This document shows positions 1 through 7,020 of a stretch of DNA of 10,984 bases, piece by piece. The stretch covers positions 878,111 to 889,094 of the forward strand of contig NC_090624.1 of assembly GCF_004359215.1 (NCBI RefSeq), given 5' to 3'. Below the pieces are notes generated by a model that had not been told where the DNA came from, ran no database searches, and saw only the letters and a list, made by a program, of their open reading frames with translations. The stretch is from Bremia lactucae (lineage: Eukaryota; Oomycota; Peronosporomycetes; Peronosporales; Peronosporaceae). Made by a program: the position numbers and the translations under genes. The stretch's first letter is position 1, and every line of letters begins with the position of its first letter.

Positions 1-2
1 AT

Positions 3-613
3 GATTGTCGAATAACCTATGTACGACGGTGATTGTTGAAAGACGATTGTTCGACTGCATCTGTCCGATGGAGATTGTACGATGGTGATTGTCCAATGAC
101 GATTGTTTGACTGCTTATGACTGATGGAGTGTGTAGGATGGCATGTGTCTGATAGCGTGTGTTAAACTGGCGTTTGTGGAAAGGGTGTATCCGATGGCGT
201 TTGTATGACCACGTTTTCCCGCTGACAATTGTACGACAGTGTTTTCTCGATGACTAATGTACGCCGGTGATTGGGCGATGACGATTGTACAACTACATTG
301 GTCTGATAACGATTGTCGAATAACCAATGTACGACGGTGATTGTTGAAAGACGATTGTTCGACTGGATCTGTCCGATAGCGTTTGTACGACGGTGATTGC
401 CAATGGCGATTGTCTGACTGCTTTGACTGATGGAGTGTATCGGATGGCATGTGTCCGATAGCGTGTGTCAAACTCAAGTTGTGTAAAGGGTGTGTCCGAT
501 GGCGTTTGTATGACGACGTTTTCCCGCTGACAATTGTACGACAGTTTTTGCTCGATGAACTGCACGCCGATGATTGGGCGATGACGATTATAGAACTGCT
601 TTGGTCTGATGAT
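3..613. repeat. Two complete adjacent 22-monomer higher-order units
   Basis: Unit 1 is 3-310 and unit 2 is 311-613. Monomer order matches position by position between them, for example the TTTCCCGCTGACAA, TTGGGCGATGACGA and TGGTCTGAT monomers. The monomers inside one unit differ from each other far more than matching monomers in the two units do. This is the usual mark of higher-order satellite structure, in which whole multimers were amplified after the monomers had diverged. Confidence 0.85.
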
Positions 614-849
614 GATTGTCGAAAAACCCATGTACGACGGTGATTGTTGAAAGACGATTGTTCGACTGGATCTGTCCGATGGCGATTGTACGACGGTGAT
701 TGACCAATGACGATTGTTTGACTGCTTATGACTGATGGGGTTCATCAGACGGCATCGGTCCAATGGCGTGAGTGAAAACGGCGTTTAATAAAGGGTATTT
801 CCGATGGTGTTTGTATGACGACGTTTTTCCGCTGACAATAGTGCGACAG

Positions 850-902
850 TGCCATCTGATGAGCCCCATCAGTCATAGACTGATGGGGCTCATCAGATGG
901 CA
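850..902. repeat. Perfect 25-bp inverted repeat with 3-nt loop (foldback)
   Basis: Bases 850-874 are the exact reverse complement of 878-902, leaving only ATA at 875-877 as loop. The right arm is ordinary array sequence (ACTGATGGGGCTCATCAG, compare about 731 and 1184). The left arm is an inverted copy of that array sequence placed immediately beside it. It could extrude as a cruciform, or fold as a hairpin in single strands. The most likely origin is a template switch or foldback repair within the array. Confidence 0.95.
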
Positions 903-1721
903 TGGGTCCAATGGCGTGTGTGAAATCGGCGTTAATAAAGGGTGTTTCCGATGGCGTTTGTATGACGACGTTTTCCCGCTGACAATTGTACGACAGTGTT
1001 TTCTCGATGCCTACTGTACGCCGGTGATTGGGCGATGACGATTGTACGACTACATTGATCTGATAATGATTGTCGAATAACTTATGTACGACTGTGATTG
1101 TTGATGACGATTGTTCGGCTGGATCTGTCCGATGGCGATTGTACGACGGTAATTTTCCAATGACGATTGTTTGACTGCTTATGACTGATGGGGTTCATCA
1201 GACGGCATCGGTCCAATGGCGTGAGTGAAAACGGCGTTTAATAAAGGGTATTTCCGATGGTGTTTGTATGACGACGTTTTTCCGCTGACAATAGTGCGAC
1301 AGTGTTATCTCGATGACTACTGTTCGCCGGTGATTGGGCGATGACGATTGTACGACTGCTTTGGACTGAGGGGATTATCGGATGGCATGTGTTCGATAGC
1401 GTGTGCCAAACTGGCATTTGTGTAACGGAGTGCATCGTTACATGAAATTAACACTTAAAGGATGTTAACTAATGTATTATCTAAAAGGTAGATAATCTTA
1501 GGAGGATATTACTTTATATAGTAATGTTCAGAATTCTTATCCATAAATAGGTATAGACCATTATATCTATTTATTCCGCAGACTAATCAGCTGTATAGAT
1601 AAATAAAAGAGAGAGACAGATAAGATAAGATAAAAATTCATTTGCATGTGTAGTGGTAGTTATAATTAAGTTAGAGTTGACAGATAGAAAGAAGAGATAC
1701 TTAATTATAATAATACAGTTT

Positions 1722-1728
1722 TCATTTT
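1722..1728 (+). promoter_or_regulatory. Candidate initiator (TCATTTT) in gypsy LTR
   Basis: TCATTTT fits the YCAYTYY initiator core described for oomycete promoters. It lies downstream of the AT-rich part of the LTR and upstream of the stem-loops near its 3' end, where an R-region start would be expected. The motif is short and could occur by chance. Confidence 0.3.
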
Positions 1729-1731
1729 ACC

Positions 1732-1788
1732 CTCTTTAAGCTTATTATCTTAAAGAGACGTCTTCCTCTGCACGTACTAGTGTACGTG
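1732..1788 (+). other. Two short inverted repeats in gypsy LTR
   Basis: CTCTTTAAG (1732-1740) pairs exactly with CTTAAAGAG (1749-1757) around an 8-nt loop. CACGTAC (1771-1777) pairs exactly with GTACGTG (1782-1788) around TAGT. In RNA these would form adjacent stem-loops in the R/U5 part of the LTR. A role in packaging, 3' end formation or translation is possible but not shown. Confidence 0.6.
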
Positions 1789-1818
1789 AAATAACGTAAG
1801 GCACCACTCGAAACTGAA

Positions 1819-1863
1819 GCAGTGCGAAGCGGACTTGTACTGAAGCAGTACAAGTCGCACTGC
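1819..1863 (+). other. Long stem-loop at 3' end of gypsy LTR
   Basis: ACTTGTACTG (1833-1842) pairs with CAGTACAAGT (1846-1855) around AAG. This stem is extended by GCAGTGCG (1819-1826) pairing with CGCACTGC (1856-1863), with a 6-nt bulge AAGCGG on the left side. That gives 18 base pairs in total, ending 9 bases before the LTR end, so the structure lies just 5' of the primer binding site in genomic RNA. Confidence 0.75.
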
Positions 1864-1874
1864 CCCGTTACACC

Positions 1875-1886
1875 TGGTAGCACTTT
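1875..1886 (+). other. Primer binding site, initiator-Met-tRNA-like
   Basis: TGGTAGCA (1875-1882) starts two bases after the LTR end. It is complementary to a tRNA 3' end of the type TGCTACCA, as in eukaryotic initiator methionine tRNAs. Only the first eight bases fit the common iMet primer site; the following CTTT does not match the vertebrate/plant form. The tRNA identity is therefore provisional. The leader from here to about 2010 shows no other recognisable feature. Confidence 0.6.
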
Positions 1887-2010
1887 GTAGTCCGTTCAAG
1901 GACCACATTTCCCTCATCAAACATGGACATGTAAGATGCTAGTGGGAATACGCATTACGTTTCCCGTAAAAACTACTCCTTTCTAAGTGAGATAAAAAAA
2001 GTGCGGTCGA

Positions 2011-2999
2011 ATGAATGGGTTCGACCGTAGGAAACGATGCAACTTTGGCAATGATGTCCAATTTGGACAGAGATGCCCTCCATTCAGCCATCGCCAAGTT
2101 CATACACTTGGGTCTGTACCTGAGATGACGCAAACGCGTCGTCACGAAACCTTAAAGATTGACATCTCTAAGTATAGGGGAGTCGAAGAAGACTCCCTCT
2201 TGAGATGGTTGTCGAGTCGGACGATGCCATAAGGGCACGTCACATCGTCGACGAGCAAATGCAAGTCGCATTTGCTCAATCAAATTTGGCAGGTCGTGTC
2301 AAAACTTGGGCATTGGGCCTTAAGTTGCGCGACCTATACGTCTTTGTATATCGCTAGAGGCTTTTAAAGCCTCGCGGCTCAAACAGACGTTCGAACCACC
2401 AAGGGCTGAGTTCAGCAGAGCTCGTTCAGAGCTTCTGAAACTCAAGCAAGACAAGCGTGATGTTCACGCATATGCCCAGCACTTACGACTCTTAGCGAGT
2501 TGTATTACAAATAACCCAGTTCATGAACACACGTTGATTACGGTGTTCATGCAAGGTCTTACGGATGGTCCGGTGAAGGCCCACCTGTTCCGCTTGGAAC
2601 TGGATACGCTTCAAAGAGGAATATCCGTTGCGGAGCAGGAGGACTTTAGCTTGAGACAGGCTCAAGCTAGCTCGTCATCATATCGTCCTCCAAGACGACA
2701 CGAGTTAGGAGGTCCATACTCATTGACTTTTCTTACGTCGAAAGCGAGAGACCTCGCTTTTGGAGCAATAAGCGATTGCAGAAATGCCATCGTTGCCAAA
2801 AATAAGGACACTACGCTCATGAGTGTAGTGCCCCACGCTCAGCACCGAAAGGGACTGAACGTAATCTTAAACCGTATGCCAAAAGGGGCAACGGTCGCGG
2901 GTCCGACGTTGTTGCGAAATCGCAACAGCGAGGGGGACCGCCAGAAACGGTCGGGGTCAGCAGGGGCGCAACGCCCAACTGATCCAGCAACCTCAAGAG
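2011..2999 (+). pseudogene. Ty3/gypsy gag, copy 1 (frameshifted)
   Basis: Gag forms the particle shell that packages element RNA. The capsid-like region is spread over three frames: an LKIDISKYRGVEEDSLLRW segment (about 2149-2205), then a RARHIVDEQ...WALGLKLRD segment (about 2214-2354), then an AYAQHLRLL...FMQGLTDGPVK segment (from about 2400). Breaks: a lost base near 2210, a TAG at 2355-2357, small insertions at 2375-2385, and a frame change near 2715. TAA also replaces a Leu codon inside the CCHC knuckle (2785-2826). The original start could be ATG 2011, 2051 or 2125, and the frame favours 2125. Compared with copy 2 this copy is plainly more decayed and cannot make a full gag. Confidence 0.85.
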
Positions 3000-3463
3000 A
3001 ATTTACAAATCTCTTGACTAAAGTTGCTCCAGACACACAATCATTATGTGTTTCTGCACCTGGTGATGAGGTATCCCTCATCACCTTGAAGTTACAAATG
3101 ACAAATGATTTGTCACTCAGAGCCCTAGTGGACTGCGGAGCGTCGAATAACTTTATTCGTCGCCAGTCACTAGAGGGTCGTAGGCTCAAATATGTTGAGC
3201 GCGACATCCCTCCAACGAGGATGACGGTGCGTCTAGCGACAGGCGCATCGATAACAGTAATGAAACGCGTAGTGAAATTTCACTACACGTTAAGAGATTT
3301 ACAGTATGATGATGATTTCATCGTACTGGATTTGGATGACAAATTTGATGTCATCCTAGGTTTACCTTGGCTCAGAAAATACGAGCCAAGGATCAGCTGG
3401 CAGCATCGATCCGTAAAGATGCCTGCCACTTGTTCATCAGATGGCCATCTGATGAACGTCTTG
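3000..3463 (+). pseudogene. Ty3/gypsy aspartic protease, copy 1
   Basis: A retropepsin-like domain. The active-site loop reads LVDCGASNNFIRR (Asp codon 3131-3133), followed by VRLATGASITV and then VILGLPWL, the second conserved loop of this protease type. It is open through this section and is fused in frame with the shifted tail of gag copy 1. Reading continues past the N at 3464 for four codons and stops at 3473-3475. The active site has Cys where most retropepsins have Ser or Thr (D-C-G instead of D-S/T-G); copy 2 has the same residue. No RT follows. Confidence 0.8.
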
Positions 3464-3464
3464 N
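3464..3464. other. Single ambiguous base (N) at the duplication junction
   Basis: The only N in the window falls exactly between the two 1.1-kb gypsy copies. To its left the sequence follows the protease C-terminus. To its right it jumps back to mid-gag. A position this precise suggests an assembly or consensus join rather than random sequencing ambiguity. Confidence 0.97.
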
Positions 3465-4067
3465 GAGGTTTTTAAAACCCGACTCAAACAGACGTTTGAG
3501 CCACCAAGGGCTGAGTTCAGAGCTCGTTCAGAGCTTCTGAAACTTAAGCAAGGCAAGCGTGATGTGCACGCATATGCCCAGCACATACGACTCTTAGCGA
3601 GTTGTATTACCAATAACCCAGTCCATGAACACACGTTGATTACGGTGTTCATGCAAGGTCTTACGGATGGTCCCGTAAAGACCCACCTGTTCCGCTTGGA
3701 ACTGGATACGCTTGAAGAAGCAATATCCGTAGCGGAACAGGAGGACTTTAGCTTGAGACAGGCTCAAGCAAGTTCGTCATCATATCGTCCACCTAGACGA
3801 CACGAACTAGGAGGTCCAGAACCCATGGACCTTTCCTATGTCGAAAGCGAGAAACCTCGCTTTTCGAATAATAAGCGATCGCAGAAATGCCATCGCTGCC
3901 AAAAATTGGGACATTACGCTCATGAGTGTAGTGCCCCACGTCCAGCACCAAAAGGTACTGAACGTAATTTTGGATCGTATGCCAAAAAGGGCAACGGTCG
4001 CGGATCCGACGTTGTTGCGAAATCGCAACAGCGAGGCGGACCGCCAAAAAATGGACGGGGTCAGTAG
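3465..4067 (+). CDS. gag: Ty3/gypsy gag, copy 2, 5'-truncated, open to its stop
   Basis: A 200-codon stretch open in one frame from GAG 3465 to TAG 4065-4067. It encodes the C-terminal half of the capsid-like region (FEPPRAEFRARSELLKLKQG, then AYAQHIRLLASCITNNPV), a Gln/Ser-rich linker and an EPMDLSYVESEKPRFS segment. One zinc knuckle follows, CHRCQKLGHYAHEC (CX2CX4HX4C, 3888-3929). The tail is basic, Gly-rich and nucleic-acid-binding. Its 5' part is missing at the N, so there is no start codon of its own. In contrast to copy 1 there is no internal stop or shift, so it represents the family better. The last codons overlap a frameshift signal leading to protease. Confidence 0.88.
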   Translation, partial: EVFKTRLKQTFEPPRAEFRARSELLKLKQGKRDVHAYAQHIRLLASCITNNPVHEHTLITVFMQGLTDGPVKTHLFRLELDTLEEAISVAEQEDFSLRQAQASSSSYRPPRRHELGGPEPMDLSYVESEKPRFSNNKRSQKCHRCQKLGHYAHECSAPRPAPKGTERNFGSYAKKGNGRGSDVVAKSQQRGGPPKNGRGQ

Positions 4068-4089
4068 GGGCGCAACGCCCTACTGATCC
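4046..4089 (+). promoter_or_regulatory. Candidate -1 ribosomal frameshift signal between gag and pro
   Basis: In gag frame the codons CCA AAA AAT give the heptamer A AAA AAT (4046-4052), which has the X XXY YYZ slippery form. After a 5-nt spacer (4053-4057) a stem follows: 4058-4072 pairs with 4076-4089 around the loop CAA, with 14 base pairs, one bulged G (4070) and one G-U pair. The gag stop TAG 4065-4067 lies inside the stem. A -1 slip enters exactly the frame that runs open into the protease. Such signals set the Gag:Gag-Pol ratio in many retroelements. Copy 1 has lost both the heptamer and two stem pairs. Confidence 0.65.
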
Positions 4090-4717
4090 AGCAACCTCAA
4101 GAGAATTTGCAAATCTCTTGACAAAAGTTGCTCCAGACACACAATCATTATGTGTCTCTGCACCTGGTGATGAGGTATCCCTCATCACCTTGAAGTTGAA
4201 AGTGACAAATGATTTGTCACTTAAAGCCCTAGTGGACTGCGGAGCGTCGAATAACTTTATTCGTCGCCAGTCACTAGAGGGTAGTAGGCTCAAATATATT
4301 GAGCGCGACATCCCTCCAACGAGGATGACGGTGCGTCTAGCGACAGGCGCATCGATAACAGTGATGAAACGCGTAGTGAAATTTCACTACACGTTAAGAG
4401 ATTTACAGTATGATGATGATTTCATCGTACTGGATTTGGATGACAAATTTGATGTCATCCTAGGATTACCTTGGCTCAGAAAATACGAGCCAAAGATCAG
4501 CTGGAAGCATCGATCCGTAGAGATGCCTGCCACTTGTTCATCAGATAGCCATCTGGTGAACGTCTTGGAGCGTACACAAGCGTGTGGATGTACTACGAGT
4601 GAGTGCGATGGCCTCACTTGTGGTACGGTCGTTAGTACAACTGCACAGAAGCAAGTGCGCCGGACAACATGGAAGATCGTCATCAGAAGAGCAGATCAAG
4701 CGCCCGAAATGCACTAA
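4046..4717 (+). pseudogene. Ty3/gypsy aspartic protease, copy 2, runs into copia sequence
   Basis: In the -1 frame from the slippery site the reading is open through PTDPATSREFANLLTKVAPD to the protease. The active-site loop is VDCGASNNF (Asp 4235-4237) and the second loop VILGLPWL. True gypsy sequence stops at about 4647, shortly after the TCGTTAGTACAACTGCACA stretch. The frame then continues for 23 codons in unrelated copia DNA to a stop at 4715-4717. The domain itself looks undamaged, but the RT that should follow is missing, so this is a truncated pol. Confidence 0.82.
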
Positions 4718-4963
4718 GATATAGTGATGAAGAGGAGAAAGAAGGCACCAGCGATCACGACGAAGATTTCTCAACCCCTGCATTCTGCGTGCAAGTGCCA
4801 ATGCAGTGGAAGCAAGCGATCTAGATGAGCCTGCAACTTTCCAAGATGCTATCAATGGACCAGACCAAGTGCATTGGCGTAAGGCCATTCAAGCAGAACT
4901 CGAGTCGATGCAAAAACTTGGTATTTTTCGTGCTGCCAAATTACCAAACAACCAGCGCGCAAT
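4648..4963 (+). pseudogene. Displaced copia-1 integrase-RT linker fragment
   Basis: These 316 bases repeat 7189-7507 at an offset of 2541 to 2544 bp, with about 20 differences by eye. The fragment encodes the acidic linker (YSDEEEKEG-like, [14 protein letters not shown]) and the first RT residues [14 protein letters not shown]...[13 protein letters not shown]. One base is missing near 4787 (TCTGCGTG against TCTGGCGTG). In contrast the RT start is unshifted here, while the main copy has one extra A at 7454-7460. The fragment joins gag sequence at about 4964. The layout fits a partial tandem duplication with a unit of about 2.54 kb. Confidence 0.85.
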
Positions 4964-5575
4964 TGCGTGGCGTGTTCCTCACCAAGTCGACGTGGCACGT
5001 CGTGAATCGAGAGATGTCGCCGACGTTTGCGGACCCGCGCGCCATGGAGGACTACGTCAAGACAAGCAATGTCGCGTTCGGTCTTATGCATTTACATATA
5101 GACGCAGACTATCATCACGTAGTTGACGACTGCGAGGAAGCTTGGGTTGCGTGGGCGCGTATCAAGACACTATACGGCGGGTCGCAGAAGGCGGGACGTA
5201 TCTTCTTAAAGCGTCAGCTGTTCAGTATGGAAATGTCGGAAGGCGGCAATGTCTTACATCATTGCAACGAGGTTCTCAGCATCAGCGCAAAGCTCTCAAG
5301 CATCGGCGCCAAGATGGAGGACGAGGACGTCGCGATTTTCTTACTGCGCAGTCTGCCCAAGAGCTACGAGAATGTCGTGCAACTTGGAGATGAACAGCGC
5401 GGAGCTTCGATCACGGGACATCGTGAAGGTGCTTACTGACGAGCATATCAAGCGACAAGGTGTAAAGACTACGGTAATCAAGACTGAAGACGCGACCAAG
5501 GCGTTCAGTGTCGAGCGTGATCATCACCACTGCACGTACTGCGGAAAATTAAGGCACGCGGCAGAACGGTGCTGA
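4964..5575 (+). pseudogene. Ty1/copia gag (UBN2-like) with zinc knuckle
   Basis: Recognised by the copia gag pattern: [46 protein letters not shown] and [13 protein letters not shown], followed by a CCHC knuckle [14 protein letters not shown] (CX2CX4HX4C, about 5532-5573). Reading is open from the junction at 4964 to about 5380. There one lost base moves it to the frame that carries [18 protein letters not shown] and the knuckle. A TGA at 5573-5575 follows the last knuckle Cys; the frame reopens directly afterwards, so it probably replaces a sense codon such as TGG. The N-terminus is missing at the junction with the linker fragment. Confidence 0.82.
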
Positions 5576-6068
5576 ACAAAACGAAAAGCTGAGAACAAGG
5601 GCGCAATACGCGGCGGCAATAGTCGTGGACGCGGGGCCAACAATGTTCACTGGCGCAGCGAGGATGACTACGAGCAGCATGATCGAGTCGCCTTCGCAGT
5701 TTCGCTTGAGTGTGGGTTATCGACGGGCAAGAATATGCCAGGGATGTGGGTGATCGAAAGTGGTGCAACGCATCATATATGCAACGACAAAGCGGAATTT
5801 GCAAGTCTCACCGAGCGGATGAAGGCGAGCTTTCGGTGGCTGACGGCAGCAAGGCTGCAATCAAGGGGGTGGGAACTATCATCGAGCGAGTGGTCCTACC
5901 CAATGGCAACGAATGCGACATCGAGATCACGGATGCACTGTTCGCGCCGAAAATGAACAAGAATCTGCTTTCGGTGCCGCAGATTAACAAGACTGGCAAT
6001 TTTCAAGTAGTGTTTGACGGCGATAACATGCACAATGCGCGGAAGAAAACCAAGCAAGTGGTGGCTAC
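5576..6068 (+). pseudogene. Ty1/copia protease with Asp-to-Glu active site
   Basis: After a basic RGGNSRGRG stretch the frame reaches [12 protein letters not shown], the copia protease active-site block. The usual catalytic Asp (D-S-G-A) is Glu here, codon GAA at 5756-5758. A frameshift near 5808-5825 moves to the frame with [19 protein letters not shown], then [18 protein letters not shown], the conserved C-terminal half of copia proteases. The domain is therefore doubly impaired: the catalytic residue is changed and the frame is broken. Confidence 0.82.
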
Positions 6069-7020
6069 GGTGGTCTCGTTGATGGACTCTATTGGCTTCG
6101 GACACCTCAACGGTCAGCAAACATGGCGACCAACATTCGTGTCATCGATCTTCATGCGCGTATGGGTCATTCACCACATGAAGTTCTTGGTAAGATGATA
6201 ACCAGGGGGATGATCAAGGACGCAAAGATGCCTGCCGAAACAAATGCATCACGCGTATGCCGCGGATGTCAGCAAGGAAAAATGTTCCAAAAACCATTCT
6301 TAAGTAATCGTGATAAGCGCCGCTACAGCACATTCGAGCGTCTCCACTTCGATATCTGTGGTCCTATGGAAGACGTTTCGATCGGAGGCAGCCGATACTT
6401 GCTAATAGTTGTGGATGAAGCAAGTGGGTGCATGGAAGGCTTCTGCTTGTATGACAAGTGTGAGAGCGAGAACCTCATCAAGAACTACATTATCAAGATC
6501 CAAACTCAGTATGGCAAGAAAGTCAAGTTAGTTTGCCAAGATGGAGCTCGAGAATTTGCTACCAACTCGATTAAGAAGTTCTATGAAGATGAAGGCATTG
6601 AGCAGCAAATCACAGTCCCATACGCACATCAGACAAATGGGACTGCAGAACGCGCCATCCAGACCATCGTGACAATCGGGCGTAGTATGCTACGTCACGC
6701 CAAGCTGGACAAGTGTTTCTGGGCTGAAGCAGCGATGACGGCAATCTACGTGAAGAATCGCCGGCCATTGCCCAAGATTCCCAATATTACGCCATTCGAG
6801 ATTGTGTGCGGGTCCAAGCCAAGCGTCAAACACATGCGTGTTTTTAAATGTCAGGCATACATTCTGACCCCAAAGGAGAAACGTCTCAAGTGGATCCCAA
6901 AGCTCGAATCGGCATATTCATGGGGTATGAAGAAGTCACCAAGGCATATCGAGTGTTCGATATCCCGGACAAATAGTAATTACGCGTGATGTCAACTTTG
7001 ATGAAGCAACGTTTGGATTT
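6069..7020 (+). pseudogene. Ty1/copia integrase, catalytic triad kept, frame broken at end
   Basis: This enzyme would join the cDNA ends to host DNA. After a frame change near 6066-6080 the pre-integrase domain reads DGLYWLRTP and HARMGH. The zinc site is H(6153)X4H(6168)X29C(6258)X2C(6267). The core has Asp 6351 (FDICGP), Asp 6540 (VCQDGAREF) and Glu 6648 (NGTAERAIQ); 35 residues separate the last two, the standard DD35E spacing. The Trp that normally precedes the first His is missing. A lost G at about 6892 (TGGATCCC) shifts the frame in the C-terminal part, and TAG near 6975 stops the shifted frame. The following frame resumes at [16 protein letters not shown]. Confidence 0.88.

Larger units (their letters stand above)
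1..1420. repeat. Satellite-like array of 14-bp monomers in ~308-bp higher-order units
   Basis: The whole stretch can be cut by eye into 14-mers close to TTGTNCGATGRCGA, with some monomers of 12, 13 or 15 bp. The marker GATTGTCGAATAAC-like monomer recurs at 3, 311, 614 and 1068. The first spacing, 308 bp, is exactly 22 x 14 bp; the second is 303 bp and still contains 22 monomers, the difference being small indels. The third spacing is 454 bp because a partial unit and a foldback lie between. A segment of 148 bp (704-851) recurs without a difference at 1157-1304. The array ends where the gypsy LTR begins. Long open frames on the minus strand are a by-product: the reverse complement of the monomer has no stop triplet in any frame. 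Function unknown. Confidence 0.93.
1421..1872 (+). repeat. Ty3/gypsy 5' LTR (about 452 bp)
   Basis: The left end TGTAACGG (1421-1428) is the inverse of the right end CCGTTACA (1865-1872), giving the TG...CA termini of an LTR. A primer binding site starts two bases beyond. Base composition changes sharply to AT-rich at about 1440-1760. Visible elements: a TATA-like TTTATATA near 1513, AATAAA at 1602-1607, a TCATTTT at 1722-1728 resembling the oomycete initiator core, and three inverted repeats (1732-1757, 1771-1788, 1819-1863). The start could instead lie slightly inside, because TGTGTAA also occurs in the satellite monomers at the junction. No 3' partner LTR is in the window. Confidence 0.75.
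2357..4567 (+). repeat. 1.1-kb imperfect tandem duplication of gypsy gag-pro
   Basis: Bases 2357-3463 and 3465-4567 are two head-to-tail copies, offset by 1102 to 1108 bp. The first copy ends in GAACGTCTTG and the second begins GAGGTTTTTAAA with only the N between. By eye the protease halves differ at about 18 of 463 positions, and the gag halves differ more, with several indels. This divergence means the copies did not arise by a very recent duplication, or come from two different family members. Confidence 0.92.
1421..4647 (+). mobile_element. Degenerate Ty3/gypsy-type LTR retrotransposon remnant with doubled gag-pro
   Basis: Order: 5' LTR (1421-1872), primer binding site (1875), leader, gag and protease copy 1 (to 3463), then an N and gag-protease copy 2 (3465-4647). 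Assignment to Ty3/gypsy rests on the gag type (capsid-like region followed by one CCHC knuckle) and the fused aspartic protease with a GLPWL motif. The element has no RT, RNase H, integrase or 3' LTR in the window; copia sequence replaces it at 4648. The doubled gag-pro can be two elements joined, an unequal recombination product or an assembly join. The absence of a second LTR prevents checking for a target-site duplication. Confidence 0.85.

Noticed and set aside
115..763. Long open frames of 120 and 156 codons on the minus strand of the satellite
   Set aside because: The reverse complement of the 14-bp monomer has no stop triplet in any frame, so long open runs are expected. The products are repetitive Gln/Ser/His-rich sequences without a recognisable domain.
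1..1420. Possible CRISPR-like array because of regular short repeats
   Set aside because: No unique spacers: monomers are contiguous and degenerate, and the context is eukaryotic retrotransposon DNA.
1440..1760. AT-rich stretch as a possible replication origin or host promoter
   Set aside because: It lies between matched LTR termini and just upstream of a primer binding site, so LTR sequence explains it better.
2839..4683. Antisense open frames across the gypsy gag-pro (for example 2839-3207, 3793-4311, 4387-4683)
   Set aside because: They lie opposite recognisable gag or protease codons, duplicate along with the repeat, and show no domain of their own.
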